DNA of 64,000 nt from CAMCXT01 sp040403315 (GTDB taxonomy: Bacteria > Bacteroidota > Bacteroidia > M30B66): assembly GCA_040403315.1 (NCBI GenBank), contig JBBAKX010000007.1, forward strand, positions 106,605 through 170,604. Reading direction: 5' to 3'. Below, in pieces: positions 18,278 through 26,546 of the stretch. The notes below the pieces were generated by a model that worked only from the letters and a program-made list of their open reading frames with translations, made no database searches and was not told the DNA's origin. Position numbers and translations under genes: made by a program. Each line of letters opens with the position of its first letter. Position 1 is the stretch's first letter.

Positions 18278-18997
18278 ATGGACAAGCAAAATTCGCCAAA
18301 AATAGTTGTGCTAACCGGGGCGGGGATTTCTGCAGAAAGTGGTATTCGCACCTTTAGAGATTCGGGTGGTTTGTGGGAAGAACACAACATTATGGATGTT
18401 GCAACGCCTGAAGCATGGCAGAAAAATCCAGCCTTGGTAACAAAGTTTTACAATGCGAGACGTAGTCAATTGTTGTCTGTTGAACCCAATCCAGCTCATT
18501 TGGCATTAACCCGGTTGCAGCGTTTTTTTGATGTGAAAATTGTAACTCAGAATGTTGATGATCTGCATGAAAGAGCTGGAAACAAGGATGTTCTTCACTT
18601 GCATGGAGAGCTTATTAAGGCCAGAAGTGAAAAGTTTATCGACTTGGTTTATGAGATTGGATACCGTGAAATTGCCTTGGGTGAAACCTGTGATAAGGGT
18701 TTTCAACTTCGACCACACATTGTTTGGTTTGGTGAGGACGTTCCGTTGATAGTTGAAGCTTCAAAATATTTGGTAGATGCGGAAATACTGATTGTGATCG
18801 GGACCTCACTTAATGTTTATCCTGCCGCGGGACTATTATATCATGCTCCTTATGGATGCGAGAAGTACTTGGTTGATCCAAACGAGCTTCAAGTGGATAA
18901 TTTGTTCCGACTACGACATATAAAAACCACAGCTGGTGATGGAGTTCCAGCGTTAGTGAATGATCTTATTGGACGATATTTCCCCGATCAGGGTTAA
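18278..18997 (+). CDS. cobB: Sir2-type NAD-dependent protein deacylase (zinc-site-less)
   Basis: Removes acyl groups from lysines using NAD. The 239 residues contain the Rossmann start VVLTGAGISAESGIRTFRD, the nicotinamide-site TQNVDDLHERAG, the catalytic His in HLHGEL and the late GTSLNVYPAAGLL. FYNARRSQL keeps the Tyr and Arg (spacing YxxR) that in E. coli CobB and SIRT5 favour succinyl- and malonyl-lysine. The region that normally carries four zinc cysteines reads ARSEKFIDLVYEIGYRE followed by ETCDKGFQLRPHIVWFGE and keeps only one Cys, so no zinc can be bound. The only plus-strand gene between 7 and 32 kb, it is convergent with the operon ending at 19003. Confidence 0.92.
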   Translation: MDKQNSPKIVVLTGAGISAESGIRTFRDSGGLWEEHNIMDVATPEAWQKNPALVTKFYNARRSQLLSVEPNPAHLALTRLQRFFDVKIVTQNVDDLHERAGNKDVLHLHGELIKARSEKFIDLVYEIGYREIALGETCDKGFQLRPHIVWFGEDVPLIVEASKYLVDAEILIVIGTSLNVYPAAGLLYHAPYGCEKYLVDPNELQVDNLFRLRHIKTTAGDGVPALVNDLIGRYFPDQG

Positions 18998-19002
18998 AGG
19001 TC

Positions 19003-19854
19003 TTAAAAGCACAGCAGAATTTGCTGATAGATTTCATTTTGCTTTTGCAACATGCGATCTTCTGCTATGTTCCCCGCTCTTTTGAAGCCTCCGATATAGT
19101 AGCGTTGAATCCACGGGATCACCGAAACGAATGAGTCGAGCAGCGAGTAATTAATTGCCACAATAAATCCGATGGTGATAAATCCACCAGTGAGAAGAAG
19201 AGAATTAATTCCATTTTTTACATCACCCGCATAAAATTGTCCTGCCCCAGGAAGAATAATGCTTAGGATGCGTGCAGTTTTTGGGTTAGGGTGTTTAATG
19301 TTAGACAGTTCGTTGAATAAGCTGTCGATGCGAATTTCGGAACGATTGTTTTCTTTTGAGGTTGCCAGTTTGAAAGCAGTTCGACTTTCCTCAAATGCAC
19401 CAGCTGAAAACTCTACGACACCGAGCAAGAAATTTTGTTTTAGCTTAAATGAATCATGGATGTCATTATCCATTCCAAGCAGCTCAATTTTGGCTAACAT
19501 GGCTTGATCAGCAAAAATTAAGCTAGCCGCTTGAGCTATTTTATTCCGGCTAAAGCCTTCTGGCGTTTCGGAAAGTTCAGAAGCTTGCGCGAAAGAAGAA
19601 GCAGATCTTTGAAAATCTCTGTTGATTTGGTAAATCTGACCGAGCAATTCAAATACTTCGGCATCAAATTGTCCTTTCCCGAAGTAGATTACCCTTTCAA
19701 AATCTAACGCTGCAGCTTCGAAGTTGCCTTTCGAGAAATTTGCTTTGCCCGATTGATAGGTTTGCTCGAGATCTTGCCCGATCAACCCACAATTGAGCAA
19801 TACACTAACGATAAATAGTAAAGTGCTTTTCAATGGAAGGTTGAAGTTTGGCAT
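19003..19854 (-). CDS. Exported TPR protein with hydrophobic C-terminus, copy 2
   Basis: A 283-residue protein with a signal peptide (hydrophobic to about residue 26, ending CGLIGQ). Residues 30-150 are TPR-like (FSKGNFEAAALDFERVIYFG, EVFELLGQIYQINRDFQRS). Residues about 200-250 contain ILPGAGQFYAGDVKNGINS and a long hydrophobic stretch, a pattern like that of TM2 or DUF5683 proteins. It is the last gene of a five-gene run and overlaps its predecessor by 50 bases. The predecessor has the same layout (signal, TPR, PGAG turn, hydrophobic tail), so the two look like an old duplication. Function is unknown; an inner-membrane or periplasmic role is likely. Confidence 0.78.
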   Translation of the reverse strand: MPNFNLPLKSTLLFIVSVLLNCGLIGQDLEQTYQSGKANFSKGNFEAAALDFERVIYFGKGQFDAEVFELLGQIYQINRDFQRSASSFAQASELSETPEGFSRNKIAQAASLIFADQAMLAKIELLGMDNDIHDSFKLKQNFLLGVVEFSAGAFEESRTAFKLATSKENNRSEIRIDSLFNELSNIKHPNPKTARILSIILPGAGQFYAGDVKNGINSLLLTGGFITIGFIVAINYSLLDSFVSVIPWIQRYYIGGFKRAGNIAEDRMLQKQNEIYQQILLCF

Positions 19855-20638
19855 ATTGCCGTGAGTTGAATCGTTTTGCTGATTTTACGGAGCCATATAT
19901 GTTTCCGAGGTAAAAACCTGCGCCCAAACCTGCAGATATCCATCCGTACACAGACTTTTGTCCATCTTTCTTAAAGCCGCGATAAGCTTGGTAAGCCATC
20001 ATGCCAATGGTAATAAAACCAACCACGGCATCTTTTTTCTCATTAGCGTACCATTTGCCCGCTCCGGGCACAGCCGTAGAGAGAAGTCCAGCCAGCCAAG
20101 GACTTTTTCTCGGTAATTTTAAGGCATCACTTTGCACCTGATTTATTCCAGCAAAAGTTGCCGATGTTTTGAAAGGTTCTGAAATTTCGATGGCTTCTAA
20201 AAATCTGTTTTGAAGGATAAGATTCCAGGCATTAAAATAAGCTTTTCTTTCTGCATTAAGTTGAACCGAAAGATCAATAAATTGCTGAGCTTCAGTATGT
20301 TTCTTATCAGAAATCAAGGCAAATGAAGCATATCCTTGCAATTGACTGTTTAAAGAATTATCGTTAGGATTATTCATTTGTACAGACCGTCGATAAGCTG
20401 CACTGAAGTTTTTATCCAAAATGTAGCAATCCAACAAACTAAACTTTAAGCTATCTATTTCTGGTTGGAGGAAAACAAGACGTTCAAATTCAATTGCGGC
20501 TAGTTTTGGTTGACCGCTTTGATTCAAGTATTGCGCGAATTGCCAAGAGTTTTGGCTATCGAATAGATTTTGAGCATTGGAAGTTTGAAAAAAAACTAAA
20601 ATGATCAGAAGTAATAATTTGAAACGATTCATTTTCAT
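19805..20638 (-). CDS. Exported TPR protein with hydrophobic C-terminus, copy 1
   Basis: A 277-residue protein with a clear signal peptide ending TSNAQ at about residue 23. Helical repeats follow (NSWQFAQYLNQSGQPKLAA, LLDCYILDKNFSAAYRRSV). Around residue 190 comes GLLSTAVPGAGKWYANEKKD, then about two hydrophobic helices with glycine-rich turns (SAGLGAGFYLGNIYGSV). The PGAG-K/Q-W/F-YA turn is shared with the next gene. Its start overlaps the YidD stop by 4 bases (ATGA). It resembles TPR proteins that accompany YidD in Bacteroidota, but no function is established from the sequence. Confidence 0.78.
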   Translation of the reverse strand: MKMNRFKLLLLIILVFFQTSNAQNLFDSQNSWQFAQYLNQSGQPKLAAIEFERLVFLQPEIDSLKFSLLDCYILDKNFSAAYRRSVQMNNPNDNSLNSQLQGYASFALISDKKHTEAQQFIDLSVQLNAERKAYFNAWNLILQNRFLEAIEISEPFKTSATFAGINQVQSDALKLPRKSPWLAGLLSTAVPGAGKWYANEKKDAVVGFITIGMMAYQAYRGFKKDGQKSVYGWISAGLGAGFYLGNIYGSVKSAKRFNSRQYAKLQPSIEKHFTIYR

Positions 20639-21024
20639 GGATGATCGATCAAGATCATTTTTTGTTTATCAACTTCATAAAGCTCTGGACTTAAGCCATT
20701 ACAACGCTGCAATCTATCGAGGGTTGCTAACATTCCAAAGATGGTCCCATATTTTTTTACAGCCAACAAGCCATATTCAGAACAAGAAGGATGAAAGGAG
20801 CATTTGTTAGAATCTTGCGAAGAAATGGCGAACTTGTAAAAAAGGAAGAGACCTGAAAATATAAATTGGAGTTCGTTAGTGTTGTTTTTGGCTAACGCAT
20901 AATTCGGTTTTTCTACCGAATGATAGTAGGCATTAGAAAACGCTAAAGGATCGACGTTTTGGGCAAGAGAACGATTACTTAGAAAGTGCAGCAGGCACAG
21001 GAAAATTATAGATATTGTTCTCAT
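20635..21024 (-). CDS. yidD: YidD-like protein with N-terminal signal peptide
   Basis: YidD normally helps the YidC/Sec insertase place proteins in the inner membrane and is about 70-90 residues of cytoplasmic protein. Here the family core sits at residues about 53-110: an amphipathic start FIFSGLFLFYKFAIS, the signature KCSFHPSCSEYGLLAVKKYG and LDRLQRCN. It is preceded by a Sec-type signal sequence (MRTISIIFLCLLHFLSNRSLAQ) split here only by the linker NVDPLAFSNAYYHSV. If cleaved, the Cys-rich core would be periplasmic, unlike ordinary YidD. The ordinary location next to rnpA/yidC is not seen. It overlaps the LolA-like gene by 50 bases and the TPR gene by 4. Confidence 0.85.
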   Translation of the reverse strand: MRTISIIFLCLLHFLSNRSLAQNVDPLAFSNAYYHSVEKPNYALAKNNTNELQFIFSGLFLFYKFAISSQDSNKCSFHPSCSEYGLLAVKKYGTIFGMLATLDRLQRCNGLSPELYEVDKQKMILIDHP

Positions 21025-21697
21025 TCGGATCGTTAACGACTAGGTTTTTAAAAGTCGAAATTTTGGTTCCCTTCGACTTGGCTCCGTTTGCTTCTATTTT
21101 GTAAATTATCTCAGTAATTTCTTGAGGAAAACTAATGCCAGAAGCCTTGATATACCCTTTGAATAATTGCTTTTTGAGTAGTTCTTCTTTTGCCGAATAA
21201 AAAGCGATGCCATACAGCTGATTGTTTTTTCTAGAAATCACCACATTGCCAAAAACTTTCTTCAGTTTATCATCTGGAACCCAAGTAGTAATAACTTGAT
21301 CGGCATCTTTCTTAACGTCTTTCGCTTTATAAAATGAGTTTTCTAAACCGAAATTGTTAAGATTATTAGACAATGCAAAATCAAACAAAGTAGAAGAGGG
21401 GAGCATCGGGATGAACTGCCTGGTGATTAATTTACCATTTACAATTCTATTGAAAACGGTATCACTGATTACCCAAGTTTCCTTTTCAGGGAAGCGAATC
21501 TGATATACTAATTTTCTAGCGGATCTGTCATAGTATACAGTTCCCATTGTTAGGCTCATTTTTCCATCAGTGTGCTTTTCCTTGATGCTAAATTCAGCCT
21601 TCATCCTAAAACGATGTTGCCCAATACTGAGATTGGGCAACATCAAAAGAATTAAAAGAAGTATTACAGATCCGACTAGTTGCCGGATTTGTTTCAT
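20975..21697 (-). CDS. Exported LolA-like periplasmic protein
   Basis: A 240-residue protein; the start used is Met at 21697 (MKQIRQLVGSVILLL), because the 28 residues from an earlier in-frame Met overlap the upstream gene and break the signal peptide. The signal ends near LSIGQ. The body alternates strands like the half-barrel of LolA (MSLTMGTVYYDRSARKLVY, RFPEKETWVISDTVFN, FDFALSNNLNNFGLENS). No catalytic motif is visible. LolA-type folds bind lipid or lipoprotein acyl chains in the periplasm, so a carrier role is possible, but the match is by pattern only. It starts 2 bases after the upstream membrane protein gene. Confidence 0.7.
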   Translation of the reverse strand: MKQIRQLVGSVILLLILLMLPNLSIGQHRFRMKAEFSIKEKHTDGKMSLTMGTVYYDRSARKLVYQIRFPEKETWVISDTVFNRIVNGKLITRQFIPMLPSSTLFDFALSNNLNNFGLENSFYKAKDVKKDADQVITTWVPDDKLKKVFGNVVISRKNNQLYGIAFYSAKEELLKKQLFKGYIKASGISFPQEITEIIYKIEANGAKSKGTKISTFKNLVVNDPNENNIYNFPVPAALSK

Positions 21698-21699
21698 TC

Positions 21700-22146
21700 C
21701 TAGAAGAATAAAAATGCGTTTCCAGCAACTAACACCCAGAACACCCAGTATAAAACATACAGTGCACTTGATACCGCGCATCCAATAAATGCCTTTCTGG
21801 TTTCATCAGTATCATCAGCAACAAAATAAACGATTGCGACACCAGCAACGTTAAAGCAAAAGCCCCATAAGAAAGAAGGAATTCCAAGAGGAGCCTCTCC
21901 ATATGAAGAGAGTACACCTAATGCATTTCCTGTAGCTGTAACATTTTGAAGCAATGGGTTTGCTGCGTCCATTGAAGACATCGTAATATCTTCGTTTGAG
22001 TTAACATAATTCTCAAGTTCATTTAATTGAGCGAACTCAACGCTCAACTCTTCTTCATTTACTTGAAATAAATCAGCGTTAGCTGATGCAAAGCCGAAAT
22101 TGCACGCGAATGCAAATGCAGCACTAAATAAAAATTTCTTGATCAT
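21700..22146 (-). CDS. Small exported membrane protein of unknown function
   Basis: A 148-residue protein with a signal peptide (AAFAFACNFGFASANA), an acidic Asn/Glu-rich stretch (residues 25-60), a Gly/Leu segment and then two hydrophobic helices around SFLWGFCFNVAGVAIVYFV and ALYVLYWVFWVLVAG, joined by a conserved-looking loop ADDTDETRKAFIGCAVSS. Similar loop-plus-helix proteins occur in other Bacteroidota, but no function is known to me. It is the first gene of the five-gene run, directly behind the strong promoter at 22173-22201. Confidence 0.75.
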   Translation of the reverse strand: MIKKFLFSAAFAFACNFGFASANADLFQVNEEELSVEFAQLNELENYVNSNEDITMSSMDAANPLLQNVTATGNALGVLSSYGEAPLGIPSFLWGFCFNVAGVAIVYFVADDTDETRKAFIGCAVSSALYVLYWVFWVLVAGNAFLFF

Positions 22147-22172
22147 GATGTTTAGCTTTATTGTTCCGATGA

Positions 22173-22201
22173 CAAATATAGTTTTTCATTGATCACTTCA
22201 A
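22173..22201 (-). promoter_or_regulatory. Bacteroidota-type promoter of the YidD operon
   Basis: On the minus strand TTG (22199-22201) is followed by exactly 18 bases and TATATTTG (22173-22180), matching the Bacteroidota -33/-7 consensus (TTTG and TAnnTTTG). Transcription would start near 22166, about 20 bases before the first start codon at 22146. It is the only good promoter seen for the five overlapping genes down to 19003. Confidence 0.72.
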
Positions 22202-22294
22202 TCTAATCAATAAAACAACTTAGGAGCGTAACTGCAACTTTGTTGTTGAAGCCTTACATTTTCAATCAATTAAATATCTAAAGGGTGAGTGTTT

Positions 22295-24553
22295 TTATGA
22301 CTTTTTCCGGTATTTTTTTCCATAAATCCATATCACTAAAACGGGCATTAAAACCAATTCAGCAATCAAGGCAATCACCAATGTGAGTGAAATCAATAGT
22401 CCAACATAAAAGGTACTCTTGAAATCGCTGAGCATCAAGGTCGAAAAGCCCGAAGCAATTACCATGGCTGTTAGAATCATGGCTTTTCCAGTAGACAAAA
22501 ATGTGGTCCGCATCGCCATCGGCAAACTATACCCTTTATTGAGTTCTATCTTTAATCGGCTCAATACGTGCAAAGTATCATCAACTGCGATTCCAAAGGC
22601 GATTGAAAAAATGATCGAGATGGTTACTTTCATTTCCACACCAAACCAACCCATCAAGCCACCAACTACGAACAATGGAATGATGTTCGGCAGCACCGAC
22701 AACAGCATCATCCGCCACGATTTAAAAATCAAACCTATAATCAACATCAACACCGCAACGTCTAAGCTCAAGCCTTCGAGCATGTTCTGGGTTAAATAAA
22801 GGTTGCTTTTGTCGATCAGATCTGAACTCCCAGTAATTCTGTAGCGAATAGCACCACTTGAATTCGATTTTAACCAATGCTCAATTTGTGCACTTTTCTT
22901 TTGTACAGTCTTGCTGCCTTTTTCTTTGATTCTACCGGCAATTCTTGCTTGATTGAATTTTTTGTTGATGATGAATCTTACTTGTTTGTCGTTTAAAAAC
23001 GGTTTTACGCGTTGAATTAAGGTATTGAACTCTTCTTCTTGTTCAGGCATTTTGAACCATTTCGGTTCACCATCGTGTGTGGCTTGATTGAATATTTTTA
23101 CCAACTGAACAGGCGACACAATCGCGCCAACGCTTGCCGAATCGATGAGGTATTTCTCCAATTTTTCGAGCTCTTGAAGATTCTCCCAATTCAATAAGCT
23201 TTTGTTATTAGCCGATTGAACCGACATTTCGAAGCCGCGAACTCCCCCGAAATAATTGTCGAAAAACACAAAGTCTTGCTTGATAGGATCATCTTCATCT
23301 AAATCATCCAAAACCGAATTGTTGATCTCGATTTTTGCTATGCCCCAAGCCGACAATCCCAAAATAACCAAGGTTCCAAGGGCGATTTGAATGGGGTAAC
23401 GATACACTTTCAAGAGGAGCTTCCGAAGAAACCTGTCCCACTTCACATTTACAGTATAAATTTTAAACTGATTGGGATTTTTCACCCGAATCAAGATCCA
23501 CGGAAGTATCGTAATCGATAACAAATATGCGATCGCAACTCCGATAGCTGTGTAAGTTCCGAAATCTCGGATGGGCTGAATCGACGTTGTGTTTAATGTT
23601 AGAAAGGCCACCATGGTGCTAATGCAGGTGAGGAAGGTCGCGAACCCAACTTCCTTTAATGCCGCTTTGATTGCCTGAAATTTGTCGAGACCCTCTTCTA
23701 TTTTTTCGTAAAACTGACTTGTAATGTGAATCACATCTGACATTCCGACCACAAACAGTATGCATGGCATGAGGATAATCATGATATCGATCGCTTTACC
23801 TGTAACGGTCATGATGCCGATTGTCCAAACAATAGAAAGCAGAACTACAGATATAGGCACAACAACGCCCCAAATATTTCTAAAAGTAAACCACAGAAAT
23901 ACCAAGACCAACAATGCCGAAACCGACATAAAAATGGCGAGTTCATTTCGAGTTTTGTTCAGATATGCAATTTCCGATTTTACTTTTCCAGTAATTCGGG
24001 CTTCTGTAAAACCTGCATTTTCAACCAATTTAGTGATTGCAGTAAGCATCGAGTCGGCCGAAGGTTGGGGCAAAAGCTCGTCGTGACGAATGTATAAGCA
24101 AAGTGCTTTTTTGTCGAAAGAAATCAATGAGCCTTCGAATTGATTTCCAGATTTGAGGCTTAACAGATCGGCTTGAAGCAAGGAGTCGCTATCGTATCGA
24201 ACAGCTGGAATAGAAATCACACCGAAACTGTTGATCACAGGAAATTCGGTATTGGCGATTGATATTACTTGACGCACATAGGGAACTCTTTTAATCTGTT
24301 TTCCCAAGCTGTCTATTTTCATCAAGTTTGCCCTGTTTAGGATTCCTTGAGGTTCCCGAAGGCCAACCATCAAAAATTCGTTGTCGCTTCCGAATTGTTT
24401 TCGGTGACTGTAATAGAAATCGGCATCGTCGCTTTCTACTGGGAAGAATTTCTCAAAATTGGAATCGAATTTCAACCCAAATCCCGCCCAGATTAGCCAG
24501 ATGGAAATGCCCACAATCAGGAGCATCGAAAGATTCAGGGTTTTCTTGAGCAT
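22295..24553 (-). CDS. MMPL/RND family transporter
   Basis: A 752-residue membrane exporter of the RND superfamily, MMPL branch, driven by the proton gradient. The chosen start is the Met of MLKKTLNLSMLLIVG at 24553; an earlier Met at 24628 would run into crcB. The chain has two similar halves, each with a first helix, a large periplasmic loop and a bundle of five helices. The SSD-like segment of half one reads LMPCILFVVGMSDVIH and that of half two FGIAVDDTLHVLSRL, the latter keeping Asp-Asp typical of MMPL proton relay. Substrates of such Bacteroidota proteins are likely lipids or hydrophobic compounds. It lies 17 bases after crcB and ends the obgE-PAP2-crcB run. Confidence 0.92.
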   Translation of the reverse strand: MLKKTLNLSMLLIVGISIWLIWAGFGLKFDSNFEKFFPVESDDADFYYSHRKQFGSDNEFLMVGLREPQGILNRANLMKIDSLGKQIKRVPYVRQVISIANTEFPVINSFGVISIPAVRYDSDSLLQADLLSLKSGNQFEGSLISFDKKALCLYIRHDELLPQPSADSMLTAITKLVENAGFTEARITGKVKSEIAYLNKTRNELAIFMSVSALLVLVFLWFTFRNIWGVVVPISVVLLSIVWTIGIMTVTGKAIDIMIILMPCILFVVGMSDVIHITSQFYEKIEEGLDKFQAIKAALKEVGFATFLTCISTMVAFLTLNTTSIQPIRDFGTYTAIGVAIAYLLSITILPWILIRVKNPNQFKIYTVNVKWDRFLRKLLLKVYRYPIQIALGTLVILGLSAWGIAKIEINNSVLDDLDEDDPIKQDFVFFDNYFGGVRGFEMSVQSANNKSLLNWENLQELEKLEKYLIDSASVGAIVSPVQLVKIFNQATHDGEPKWFKMPEQEEEFNTLIQRVKPFLNDKQVRFIINKKFNQARIAGRIKEKGSKTVQKKSAQIEHWLKSNSSGAIRYRITGSSDLIDKSNLYLTQNMLEGLSLDVAVLMLIIGLIFKSWRMMLLSVLPNIIPLFVVGGLMGWFGVEMKVTISIIFSIAFGIAVDDTLHVLSRLKIELNKGYSLPMAMRTTFLSTGKAMILTAMVIASGFSTLMLSDFKSTFYVGLLISLTLVIALIAELVLMPVLVIWIYGKKYRKKS

Positions 24554-24570
24554 TTTTATTTTCTGATGCC

Positions 24571-24915
24571 TCAAAGCAGCAGCCCAAGACAAACGATTAA
24601 ATTGATCAGTATGTTCAATATAGCCCATTGAAAATTGCCCGAACGAAAAAGGGCAATGCTATCCATGCTGAAGGTTGAAAAAGTGCTTAAACCTCCGCAA
24701 AACCCAGTAAGTAAAAGGAGTTTGTGCTGATCTTGAGTAAAGCCAATGGGCTGAAATCTGATCCAAGCAGCCATTACCAAACAGGCGATCAAATTCGATA
24801 AAAAAGTGCCAACGGGAAGGTTGGTAGGGAAGGCCGACTTTTGAATATCTCCAATCAAGTAGCGTAAAACACTTCCAGCGCCACCACCGAGAAAAACCCA
24901 AACTATGGCCTTCAT
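24571..24915 (-). CDS. crcB: Fluoride ion channel CrcB/Fluc
   Basis: A small four-helix membrane channel that exports fluoride as a dual-topology dimer. The 114 residues contain GGGAGSVLRYLIGD, the pore motif GTFLSNLIACLVMA and TGFCGGLSTFSTFSMD, with the conserved Asn, Thr and Phe residues of the family. It overlaps the PAP2 gene by 4 bases, so there is no room for a fluoride riboswitch directly before it. Confidence 0.95.
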   Translation of the reverse strand: MKAIVWVFLGGGAGSVLRYLIGDIQKSAFPTNLPVGTFLSNLIACLVMAAWIRFQPIGFTQDQHKLLLLTGFCGGLSTFSTFSMDSIALFRSGNFQWAILNILINLIVCLGLLL

Positions 24916-25469
24916 GGGTCAATCAATTTTGGTTTTAATGGAATAAAATGCTGCATCAATTTAAAAGTTGTGAATGCAATAAACACTCCTGCAAACCAAC
25001 CTGTGAGTATATCGCCGGGGTAGTGTACGCCAAGATAAACTCTGCTGTAGCCAACCAGTGCAACCCATAAAAGCAATAATGCTGAAATCCATCCAGTTTC
25101 AATTGCTAAGATGCACAAAATGCTGATTGCCATTGTATTGGTTGCGTGGGATGAGTAAAATCCAAAGGAACCTCCACATTTTCCGTCCACTTGATGCACT
25201 TGCCCTTCAAGCGAAATTTCATGACAGGGCCTAGGTCGCTGAACCAAGTTTTTTACTGCAACTGATGTTTTGTCGGTAACAAGAATCATCAGGAATACGC
25301 CCAATAAGAATTTCCAGAATTGCTTCCCTGTTTTTTGATAAATCTTCCAGGCTAGGAAAAGATACATTGGTATCGCAACGAATCTGGAAGAAATTTGAAG
25401 CATCAGCCAGTCGGTGGTTTCGCCAAGGTCGCGGTTCAGCCAAAGAAACAGGTCTGTATCCCACTGCAT
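24912..25469 (-). CDS. PAP2-family membrane phosphatase
   Basis: A 185-residue integral membrane phosphatase, likely acting on undecaprenyl or phosphatidic acid phosphates at the periplasmic face. The three motifs of the family are present: KNLVQRPRP (K-x6-RP), YSSHATN (usual PSGH region with its catalytic His) and SRVYLGVHYPGDILTG (SR-x5-H-x3-D). About five to six helices surround them. Two cysteines near the first motif (RPCHE and KCGGS) may form a disulfide. It starts 3 bases after obgE's stop and overlaps crcB by 4 bases. Confidence 0.92.
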   Translation of the reverse strand: MQWDTDLFLWLNRDLGETTDWLMLQISSRFVAIPMYLFLAWKIYQKTGKQFWKFLLGVFLMILVTDKTSVAVKNLVQRPRPCHEISLEGQVHQVDGKCGGSFGFYSSHATNTMAISILCILAIETGWISALLLLWVALVGYSRVYLGVHYPGDILTGWFAGVFIAFTTFKLMQHFIPLKPKLIDP

Positions 25470-25472
25470 TGT

Positions 25473-26471
25473 TTACGACTTCGTTGGATTGAGCGCATTC
25501 CAAAGCATATCTTTCAACTCCATCAACCCATTTTCGTTGTGCGATGAAATGAAGACATACGGAAGATCAGGAAGATCTTTAGAGATTTCCTCCTTGAGTT
25601 CTTCGTCGAGTAAGTCGGCTTTCGAAATGGCAAGAACTCTCTGTTTATCGAGTAGCTCAGGGTTAAATTGTCTCAATTCGTTGAGCAGGATTTCATATTC
25701 TTCTTTGATGTCGTTGGCATCTGAAGGAACTAAAAACAAGAGAAGCGAGTTTCTTTCGATGTGTCGAAGGAATCTCAATCCTAGTCCTCTGCCTTCGTGC
25801 GCACCTTCGATGATTCCAGGAATATCGGCAACTACAAAAGATCTAAAGTCGCGGTAAGGAACGATGCCTAAATTGGGCACTAAAGTGGTGAAAGGATAAT
25901 CAGCAATTTCAGGTTTGGCGGCCGAAATTTTCGATAAAAGTGTAGATTTTCCTGCATTGGGGAAGCCAACCAAGCCTACATCGGCAAGGATTTTCAATTC
26001 TAAAATACGCCATTCTTCAAGTCCGGTTTCTCCCGGTTGAGAAAATCGAGGCGTTTGTAAGGTGGAAGATTTAAAGAAAGCATTTCCTTTTCCTCCGCGC
26101 CCACCAGCGGTAAGCACTCGTTCTTCTCCGTCTTCAGTAATCTCGAAAAGGATCTTGCCCGTTTCAGCATCTTTTGCAACTGTTCCGAGTGGTACTTCAA
26201 GAAATTCATCATCACCATCTTTACCATGCTTGAGTGCGCTAGAGCCACTTCCGCCGGGTTCGGCGATAACATGTTTCCGGTATTTCAGATGGATCAAGGT
26301 CCACAATTGTGCATTGCCGCGCACGATAACATGTCCACCTCTTCCGCCATCTCCGCCATCAGGTCCACCTTTGGCTGTTAATTTGTCACGGTGAAAGTGT
26401 GTAGAGCCTCCTCCACCTTTGCCAGAGCGGCAGCAGACTTTCACATAATCAACAAAATTAGAATCGGCCAT
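25473..26471 (-). CDS. obgE: GTPase Obg
   Basis: A ribosome-associated GTPase important for large-subunit assembly and growth control. The first 158 residues are the glycine-rich Obg fold (VCCRSGKGGGGSTHFHRDK, GPDGGDGGRGGHVIVRG). The G domain follows with G1 GFPNAGKSTLL, G3 DIPGIIEGA and G4-like SKADLL. The 332-residue length lacks the variable C-terminal domain of longer relatives, which is normal in Bacteroidota. It is followed by the PAP2 gene and separated from the peroxiredoxin gene by a terminator, so it likely has its own promoter in the 75-base gap. Confidence 0.96.
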   Translation of the reverse strand: MADSNFVDYVKVCCRSGKGGGGSTHFHRDKLTAKGGPDGGDGGRGGHVIVRGNAQLWTLIHLKYRKHVIAEPGGSGSSALKHGKDGDDEFLEVPLGTVAKDAETGKILFEITEDGEERVLTAGGRGGKGNAFFKSSTLQTPRFSQPGETGLEEWRILELKILADVGLVGFPNAGKSTLLSKISAAKPEIADYPFTTLVPNLGIVPYRDFRSFVVADIPGIIEGAHEGRGLGLRFLRHIERNSLLLFLVPSDANDIKEEYEILLNELRQFNPELLDKQRVLAISKADLLDEELKEEISKDLPDLPYVFISSHNENGLMELKDMLWNALNPTKS

Positions 26472-26489
26472 AGTTATCTGAATTCGAAC

Positions 26490-26530
26490 GCAAAAAAACG
26501 AAAAATCCCCGCCACAAGGGCAGGGATTTC
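26490..26530 (-). terminator. Terminator after the peroxiredoxin gene
   Basis: On the minus strand AAATCCCTGCC pairs with GGCGGGGATTT around a short loop, then a T-rich stretch (TTTTTCGTTTTTTT) follows. It lies 17 bases past the stop of the minus-strand peroxiredoxin gene and before obgE, separating the two transcripts. Confidence 0.85.
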
Positions 26531-26546
26531 CAATGAAAATAAAATC

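Noticed and set aside
24553..24628. Longer start for the MMPL transporter
   Set aside because: The extra 25 residues are not family-like and overlap crcB; the Met at 24553 begins the first membrane helix.
24916..25000. Fluoride riboswitch before crcB
   Set aside because: crcB overlaps the PAP2 gene, and no riboswitch-like sequence was seen before it.
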